From NCBI RefSeq assembly GCF_000284515.1, contig NC_017668.1, positions 3,286,001 to 3,350,000 on the forward strand: 64,000 bases of DNA. Direction: 5' to 3'. This DNA is from Halobacillus halophilus DSM 2266 (GTDB lineage Bacteria; Bacillota; Bacilli; Bacillales; Halobacillaceae). Within the stretch, counting starts at the first letter, position 1. Each line of letters opens with the position of its first letter. Both the position numbers and the translations under genes were made by a program. Shown piece after piece: positions 58,241 to 64,000 of the stretch. The notes beneath the pieces were generated by a model. It was not told the origin of the DNA. It ran no database searches and was given only the letters and a program-made list of their open reading frames with translations.

Positions 58241-58837
58241 TTAGATATATTTATTCTCCTGCAAATACTGAATTACTTGTCTTACGGAGTCTTCTAACGT
58301 ATTCTTATCAGTTTCAACAATCAATTCTGGCGCGTTTGGTTCTTCATAAGGGGCATCGATGCCTGTAAAACCTTTGATTTCACCAGAGCGAGCTTTCTTA
58401 TATAAACCTTTAGGATCACGACTCTCTGCTTCTTCTAAAGAACATTTCGTGTACACCTCGATAAACTCTTCATCTTCAAATAATTCACGTGCTTGATCAC
58501 GGTCTTCCCGGTAAGGAGAGATAAAAGCCGTAAGCGTCACTAAACCTGCATCGTTCATTAGCTTTGCAACTTCCCCTATACGACGAATGTTTTCAGCCCG
58601 ATCTTCGGGGCTAAAGCCAAGATTTTTATTTAAACCATGACGTACGTTATCACCATCAAGACGATAAGAATGGACACCTAGTTCATATAATGCTTTCTCC
58701 ACTTCTACGGATAATGTGGATTTTCCAGAACCAGACAGGCCAGTAAACCATAGAACTGGGCTTTGATGCTTCTTCAATTGTTGGCGCTCTGTCTTTCCTA
58801 CCTTCGATTCGTGCCACGTGATATTTGTAGATTTCAT
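58241..58837 (-). CDS. cysC: Adenylylsulfate kinase (APS kinase)
   Basis: A 198-residue APS kinase, producing PAPS. Walker [10 protein letters not shown] (residues 33-41), the [10 protein letters not shown] substrate motif and [14 protein letters not shown] are intact. Length matches single-domain CysC. It lies 12 bases downstream of the SLC13 gene. Confidence 0.95.
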   Translation of the reverse strand: MKSTNITWHESKVGKTERQQLKKHQSPVLWFTGLSGSGKSTLSVEVEKALYELGVHSYRLDGDNVRHGLNKNLGFSPEDRAENIRRIGEVAKLMNDAGLVTLTAFISPYREDRDQARELFEDEEFIEVYTKCSLEEAESRDPKGLYKKARSGEIKGFTGIDAPYEEPNAPELIVETDKNTLEDSVRQVIQYLQENKYI

Positions 58838-58849
58838 AACAATTTCCTC

Positions 58850-60625
58850 CTAAACATATTGAAAATATATAATAGATACTGTAATAATCATAACTATCAA
58901 TGTTAACGGTAATCCGGTACGAATATAATCTTTAAAATGATATCCCCCCGGCCCATAGACTATTAAATTGGTTTGATAACCAATAGGTGATAAGAAACTA
59001 GCTGAGGCTGCAATTGCTACAAGAATTGCAACTCCCATGGGGTCAATCCCTGAGTCCACCGCTACTTCATATGCAATGGGAAACATAATAACCGCTGCTG
59101 CATTATTTGTAATTAGCTCTGTGAAAAGGTTTGTTAAACAATATATTGCTATTAGAATTGTGATAATTCCAAGGGGAGCTAACCCGTCAACTAGTTTCAT
59201 TGCAATCCATTTAGCAGTACCCGTTTCTATAATCACATTTCCTATTCCTAGTGCACTCGCTATTAAGAGCAATACTTGAAACTGTACTGAATGTTTAGCT
59301 TGTTTAGGACTTATCATTTTTGTAATTAACATGATTCCAGTAGTAATAACCATAGCCTTAAAGATTGTAATTACTTGGATTGTAACTAAAACAATCATAG
59401 TCATTAATAAGATCAGTGCAAACCAACCTGTTATTTCGTTTTCATAAAACTTCCTATGTTGAATAGGTGATATAACGTAGAAATCTCTATGTTCTTCCGA
59501 TTTTTCCTCAAAATCTTCTCCTGTTACCACAAGCATTAAATCTCCTGCTTTTGGCACAATGTCCCCTATTTTCCCTTGCACTTTTTCATCATTACGGTGA
59601 ACAGCCATTACAGCTGCATCATATTTTTTTCGAAATCTACTTTGTTTAATAGTTTTTCCAATCAATGAAGACTGATGAGATATTACAATTTCTCGAAGCT
59701 TGTTACCGCCGTTTTTTATATTATCTAGAGACAAATCGGTACCTGTATCTAATTGCAAACCTTTTCGCTTTTGTAAGTCTGCAATTGTTGAAATCATACC
59801 AGTAAATATAAGTCGGTCCCCTTCTTGAATCTTCATATTTCTTGTAACAGGAGTAATTTTATGGTTGTTTCTAATAATTTCAATTAGATATAGACCTTTT
59901 AAATTACGTAATCCTGCTTCAACAACTGATTTATTAGTAAAAGGAAAGTCCGCAGTAACAACCATCTCACTTAGATAATCCTTAGTACTAGCCCTCACCT
60001 TATCGATTAAACTTCTGTGATTAGGTAAAAATTTTGGTCCTATAAATATAAGGTAAAGTAATCCAGCTATTGTAATAGGTACTCCTACAACTGCTAATTG
60101 AAAAAATAAAAACCCATTCATTCCAAAATCTAGCATTAGACCATGAATTACTAAGTTAGTAGATGTTCCCATCAATGTAATGGTGCCTCCAAGAATAGAA
60201 GCGTAAGATAGGGGCAATAGGTATTTAGATGGAGCGATATCATGCTCAGAAGCCCATTTCCTGATAATGGGAGTTAAAGTGACTACAATAGGTGTATTAT
60301 TTAAAAATGCTGAGAAGCCTGAAACTGGGATAATCAACCTTGATAAAGAACCTTTATGGGATTTTGAGCCGTTTAAGAATAAGGAAATTAATTTTTCTAC
60401 TAAACCGCTTTTTTCAAAAACACCAGCTACTACGAAAAGTAATGCGACTGTTAACATGCCTTGGTTGGAAAATCCAGCTAAAGCTTCCTCCGTTTTTATA
60501 AAATCTAACATAATAAATAAAAATAAAGTAGAAAATACTAATAAATCGGGCCGGACAATCTCAAAAAATAGTCCTGCCAACATTATTAGTAAAACAACGA
60601 TTACTATAATCATTTCGTAGGTCAT
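58850..60625 (-). CDS. SLC13 family permease (sulfate/anion transporter)
   Basis: A 591-residue DASS/SLC13 protein with about 12 helices split by two cytosolic TrkA-C/RCK-like domains (about residues 205-290 and 300-370). Helix-hairpin motifs SGFSAFLNNTPIVVTLTPII and ELITNNAAAVIMFPIAYEVA, with the conserved N-N-x-x-A, are present. Position at the head of a sat-cysC-cysQ operon makes sulfate the probable substrate. First gene of the unit. Confidence 0.9.
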   Translation of the reverse strand: MTYEMIIVIVVLLIMLAGLFFEIVRPDLLVFSTLFLFIMLDFIKTEEALAGFSNQGMLTVALLFVVAGVFEKSGLVEKLISLFLNGSKSHKGSLSRLIIPVSGFSAFLNNTPIVVTLTPIIRKWASEHDIAPSKYLLPLSYASILGGTITLMGTSTNLVIHGLMLDFGMNGFLFFQLAVVGVPITIAGLLYLIFIGPKFLPNHRSLIDKVRASTKDYLSEMVVTADFPFTNKSVVEAGLRNLKGLYLIEIIRNNHKITPVTRNMKIQEGDRLIFTGMISTIADLQKRKGLQLDTGTDLSLDNIKNGGNKLREIVISHQSSLIGKTIKQSRFRKKYDAAVMAVHRNDEKVQGKIGDIVPKAGDLMLVVTGEDFEEKSEEHRDFYVISPIQHRKFYENEITGWFALILLMTMIVLVTIQVITIFKAMVITTGIMLITKMISPKQAKHSVQFQVLLLIASALGIGNVIIETGTAKWIAMKLVDGLAPLGIITILIAIYCLTNLFTELITNNAAAVIMFPIAYEVAVDSGIDPMGVAILVAIAASASFLSPIGYQTNLIVYGPGGYHFKDYIRTGLPLTLIVMIITVSIIYFQYV

Positions 60626-60721
60626 GCTAGATCATCCTTGTTTTTATTACACATACATTAGGTAGCCTATACCACCTTAGGTCCAAAAGAGTTTATAGGA
60701 CGCTTTCTATAACTAAGAGAT

Positions 60722-60751
60722 GTGTATATTTTAGTCAACGAAAATATACAC
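60722..60751. repeat. 11-bp inverted repeat upstream of sulfate operon
   Basis: GTGTATATTTT / AAAATATACAC around AGTCAACG, about 100 bases upstream of the SLC13 start. No T run follows on the coding strand, so an operator or leader structure is more likely than a terminator. Confidence 0.6.
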
Positions 60752-60899
60752 TCGAGAGAACACCTTCAACCACTATTAGAGGTTCCATAAAATATAGTTT
60801 CTTATAAACTTGTAGATGCATTCTTTGGAACTCTGAAACTACTTAAGCAATCACTACTAAATTTGAATTGGACTGTATAATTTGCAAATGGATTAGCCC

Positions 60900-62114
60900 C
60901 TATCCTAATTTGGATAATACATCAGATAATTTATTTGCAATTTCATCTCTCGTAAAGTGTTGTAAAACAAACTCCCTTCCACTTTCCGACATTTCAGTTC
61001 TTGATAATTCTTTATTATATAGTTGATTAATAATAGAAACTAATTCTATATGATCTCCTGAATTAACAGCAATCCCTCCGTTTGATTTCTCTAAAATTCT
61101 TCTAGCTTCCCCACCAGCGCAAAGTATTACCGGACATCCGATTCCTAGTGATTCAAGCATTTTTGTAGGTACACTATCTTGCAATTTATCGCTTTTTAAA
61201 GGTACTATACTTGCATCTGCATTCTTAAGTATTGATATTACACTAGAATGTGGTTGCATACCCACAAAATATATATTGGTAAGTCCCAAATTAATTGCTT
61301 TTTCCTCAAGTTCTTTCCTTTTATATCCATCTCCCACAATAAGAAATTGAATATTATTATTATTATTAAAGTGTTTAGCTGCCTCTATTATTATTTCCAT
61401 TCCCTGAGCGAGCCCAATTATTCCAGCATAGACTAGAGTGAACTTTTCTTTTATGTTATATCTATCTATCAGTTGATAATTATCTTTTTCATTTAATACC
61501 TCTTTATCAAATCCGTTACTAATAACAGCTATTTTTTCTTTTGATATACCTTTAAGGGATAATTTTTCTTTTTTTCCATAAGTAACAACAGTTATTAAAT
61601 CAGATTTTTTATAAAGAAAATTTGAGATTCTATTCATAACTCTATACAACATAGAATTTTTAGATAGTTCCCCCATTTCTATTCCAATATCCGGCCATAC
61701 ATCTCTAACATCCAGTATAAATTTCGACTTCTTAAATCTACTCACAATGAAACCTGATAGAGAAGTAAATAAAGGAGGAGAGGTAGCAACAATATGATCA
61801 TATTTTTTTAGATTAAAAATAAAAAAAAGTGAGGATAACATTAAACTTAAATAGTTCAGTATCCTTACAAAAGATGTTTTATTTGGAGAAGAATATATAT
61901 AGTATCTATAGATATCTATTCCATCAATCTGTTCTTTCATAAAAAGCTTTCGAGAATATTCTTTACTTTTTATCCCACTTGGATAGTTAGGAAACCCAGT
62001 CACAATAGAAACTTGATGACCTTGTGCTTTTAAGTTTTTGGCAAGACCAGCTATTCTTTTAGTAGCTGGTCCCACTTCTGGCTCATAATAATGTGTGAAA
62101 AATAATATTTTCAA
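60900..62114 (-). CDS. Glycosyltransferase family 4 (WbuB-like)
   Basis: A 404-residue GT-B glycosyltransferase. The N-terminal acceptor domain opens MKILFFTHYYEPEVGPATKR; the C-terminal nucleotide-sugar domain has LVYAGIIGLAQGMEIIIEAA, FLIVGDGYKRKELE and the E-x7-E motif LESLGIGCPVILC. Membership in the WbuB/WbuB-like group indicates transfer of a hexosamine in exopolysaccharide synthesis. 26 bases after the heparinase-like gene, so cotranscribed. Confidence 0.9.
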   Translation of the reverse strand: MKILFFTHYYEPEVGPATKRIAGLAKNLKAQGHQVSIVTGFPNYPSGIKSKEYSRKLFMKEQIDGIDIYRYYIYSSPNKTSFVRILNYLSLMLSSLFFIFNLKKYDHIVATSPPLFTSLSGFIVSRFKKSKFILDVRDVWPDIGIEMGELSKNSMLYRVMNRISNFLYKKSDLITVVTYGKKEKLSLKGISKEKIAVISNGFDKEVLNEKDNYQLIDRYNIKEKFTLVYAGIIGLAQGMEIIIEAAKHFNNNNNIQFLIVGDGYKRKELEEKAINLGLTNIYFVGMQPHSSVISILKNADASIVPLKSDKLQDSVPTKMLESLGIGCPVILCAGGEARRILEKSNGGIAVNSGDHIELVSIINQLYNKELSRTEMSESGREFVLQHFTRDEIANKLSDVLSKLG

Positions 62115-62140
62115 AACCTACGCTCCTTTATAAGGGAAGT

Positions 62141-63934
62141 TTAAAACTTTAATGAAAATAATTTAGCAAGGTTAATAATTGCTTTTTCCTCTCCTATTGA
62201 GATTTCCAAATAATCATTTAATATATTGTAACTTACGTCTTTATCACCAAAATTTAGTATATAACCAATAAAAGTATCTCCAATATCTGCAGTTAGTTCA
62301 TATGTACTTATCGGTTTCTTAATATTAAAGTGACTTGAATAATAACCCTCGTTACTGCCTGCTTTGCCATTTCCTCTATTCTTACTGAAAAGAGGGTGTA
62401 TTTTTAATACTATTTTCTCATTATCTTTTGAACGAATTATATTATTCTCTGTTTTAAGGTTTGGATGAAAATGCAAGTAACTTTTAGCTAACCTATTGTC
62501 TTTAGTAGATATCTCGTCTAAAAATAGTATAATTTCCTCGTCCAAAAAAGTGATGAACCGTCTATGCTTATCTCCTCTATAATTAAAATAACTTCCTACA
62601 AAAAAATTATACTTTCCTAAATTGAAGTTTAAGCCCTTATGATCATAGCTTCTCCTTGCCACTCTAAAAGAACTCCATATTTCGGATTGTTCCACACTAC
62701 CAAATTGAACAGTATTTTGAGCACTTGTACGTCTGAAAAAGTCTCTCCAGTATCCTTTTTCATATTCAAACGTGCCAGAGTTCACGATAATAGGTAACCC
62801 ACTTATAGACAATTCGTAACTTAAAGCATCACAGTGACCGTGCCCTGGGAGATACTTTGGACCTATCTCTCCATAATCTATCACCATTTTGAGTAATCCT
62901 TTTTCCATTACTTCATAACCGCTGCTCGTTAATCTATTTATCTTTTTAGGTTTAATACCTAAATATTTACAAGATGCTCTTATTAAAGAGTCATAATTTT
63001 TGCTTATACCATCAGCACTATCATTAAAAAAAGGTGTCTTCCCCATGTTTTTTTCTAAAGAATAAATAGAGTTAAGTATATTTTGACAGGTATTGGTAAG
63101 TTTTAATATTTGAGTAGAGTCAAATTCTGCTTGTTTTAGCCAATAAATTGTTTTAATTAATAACTCAAAAACGATTTTATTATACATTGGACTACGTTCA
63201 AAATGCATTCCATCACTTAAAACTTGTTCCTGTAATTCATTTTGCAAAACCTTTACGTATTTATTAGTAACTCGAGACTCAGAAAAAAATAAACTACCTA
63301 GAATGATAGCTTTTATATTCTCAAGATAATGGTTACCTAATAAATGCTTCTCTTGATTCTTTTTTAGATACATATACTGTTGGTATATGCTTTGCCTTAA
63401 TAATTGCAAGAGTTCCTTGCTATTTTCTGCCGTTTTCAAAATCGTTTGATGAGCTATTATTAAATTAGGTAATCTCATTGAAATTGTATAAGCATCCCAA
63501 CTAACGTTATCTTTTTTCTGACTCTTATCATACCAAGATAGTAGAATTTCCTTTATTTTAAGAAAGTACTTTTGATCATTACTTATCTTGTATTCATATA
63601 ACAATGGCAACAAAAAATCTAGATAATAAAGATTATATTCCCACAAGTTCGATATTTCTTTATTATTCCATAGTTCATCTATAGGACATGTATAGGTTTG
63701 ATTTATCAACGTATACTTATCTTCTAAAATCTCTGAAACTCTAAACTTTTTCAGGAAATTTTTATCTTCATCTAATTCAGGTAATAAGTATTCAATATTA
63801 CAATTACTATTCAAATTTTTTTTTACATAGCTTAATCTTCGTAATTTAATTTTTTTTAACACTCTATAGAATATTTGCTTTTTTTTCAGATGTTTAAGTG
63901 TGTTAATATATTTTCCAATGATTTTTATATCCAA
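62141..63934 (-). CDS. Heparinase II/III family protein
   Basis: A 597-residue protein with the N-terminal alpha-toroid (AlgLyase-like, about 80-330; WNKEISNLWEYNLYYLDFLL and SWDAYTISMRLPNLIIAHQT) and C-terminal beta-sheet Hepar_II_III domain (HGHCDALSYELSISGLPIIV; RTSAQNTVQFG; FITFLDEEIILFLDEI). There is no signal peptide. Such enzymes appear in capsule clusters next to WbuB-like GTs in many bacteria; their role (uronate-polymer lyase or biosynthetic) is unsettled. It is the most upstream gene visible; the operon continues beyond the window. Confidence 0.88.
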   Translation of the reverse strand: MDIKIIGKYINTLKHLKKKQIFYRVLKKIKLRRLSYVKKNLNSNCNIEYLLPELDEDKNFLKKFRVSEILEDKYTLINQTYTCPIDELWNNKEISNLWEYNLYYLDFLLPLLYEYKISNDQKYFLKIKEILLSWYDKSQKKDNVSWDAYTISMRLPNLIIAHQTILKTAENSKELLQLLRQSIYQQYMYLKKNQEKHLLGNHYLENIKAIILGSLFFSESRVTNKYVKVLQNELQEQVLSDGMHFERSPMYNKIVFELLIKTIYWLKQAEFDSTQILKLTNTCQNILNSIYSLEKNMGKTPFFNDSADGISKNYDSLIRASCKYLGIKPKKINRLTSSGYEVMEKGLLKMVIDYGEIGPKYLPGHGHCDALSYELSISGLPIIVNSGTFEYEKGYWRDFFRRTSAQNTVQFGSVEQSEIWSSFRVARRSYDHKGLNFNLGKYNFFVGSYFNYRGDKHRRFITFLDEEIILFLDEISTKDNRLAKSYLHFHPNLKTENNIIRSKDNEKIVLKIHPLFSKNRGNGKAGSNEGYYSSHFNIKKPISTYELTADIGDTFIGYILNFGDKDVSYNILNDYLEISIGEEKAIINLAKLFSLKF

Positions 63935-64000
63935 TTAATTCTCCTCATGAGTAGTTAATGTTTTAAGTAATCTTCTAATATACAAAATTAGACTGAACCT

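Overview
The window looks like a chromosomal segment of a low-to-moderate-GC, spore-forming, probably halotolerant member of the Bacillaceae (Halobacillus/Virgibacillus-like). Strong AGGAGG ribosome-binding sites, frequent TTG/GTG starts, a YtxJ bacillithiol-system protein, a Spo0E-family relic, a DUF6366 protein, a BA3454-type stress peptide and an S-box riboswitch all point that way. No rRNA, tRNA, CRISPR array or complete prophage was seen. Genus is inference only.

Layout. 0-8 kb: two short-chain dehydrogenases, a two-domain VOC protein, a small Xre regulator/membrane-protein pair with a striking palindrome, a lipoprotein, and a sodium:solute symporter preceded by a 44-residue membrane peptide and an SAM-I riboswitch (a predicted methionine or methionine-precursor uptake unit). 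8-18 kb: an accessory stretch of small genes and relics: a dead NUDIX gene, a broken copy of a nearby lipoprotein gene, an orphan RecF-like ATPase, decayed small ORFs, a truncated RDD gene, an alpha/beta hydrolase and a run of tiny membrane proteins, two of which carry early frameshifts. 18-26 kb: a TetR-MFS pair with matching operators, an iron alcohol dehydrogenase, a zinc-ribbon membrane protein that appears to start with ATT, and YtxJ. 26-33 kb: a clean carbohydrate regulon (LacI regulator, YesL, binding protein, two permeases, intracellular GH30 glycosidase) with two identical 18-bp operators. 33-41 kb: a DnaD-like protein, an SDR gene destroyed by an internal deletion, a PD-(D/E)XK nuclease fused to an EVE/PUA-like domain, a protein made of two tandem repeats, a flavoprotein, and a TnpB-only insertion element next to a small RpoA-CTD-like protein. 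42-45.5 kb: a TRAP dicarboxylate-type transporter with a GntR regulator. 46-53 kb: twin RDD proteins, an Xre regulator, a second PD-(D/E)XK protein, a membrane J-domain protein and an OafA-type acyltransferase. 53-64 kb: a surface-polysaccharide region (broken acyltransferase, O-antigen ligase-like polymerase, GT4 glycosyltransferase, heparinase II/III-like protein) enclosing a sulfate uptake and activation operon (SLC13 permease, APS kinase, PAP phosphatase, ATP sulfurylase).

How the parts work together. The GH30/ABC block imports and hydrolyses a glucoside under LacI control. The TRAP operon imports an organic acid under GntR control. The sulfate operon makes PAPS and recycles PAP inside a polysaccharide locus, which suggests sulfation of an exopolysaccharide, although no sulfotransferase is visible here. 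Many genes carry one-base frameshifts, nonsense changes or deletions; these may be real decay, phase variation at homopolymers or sequencing error, and I flag each one separately.
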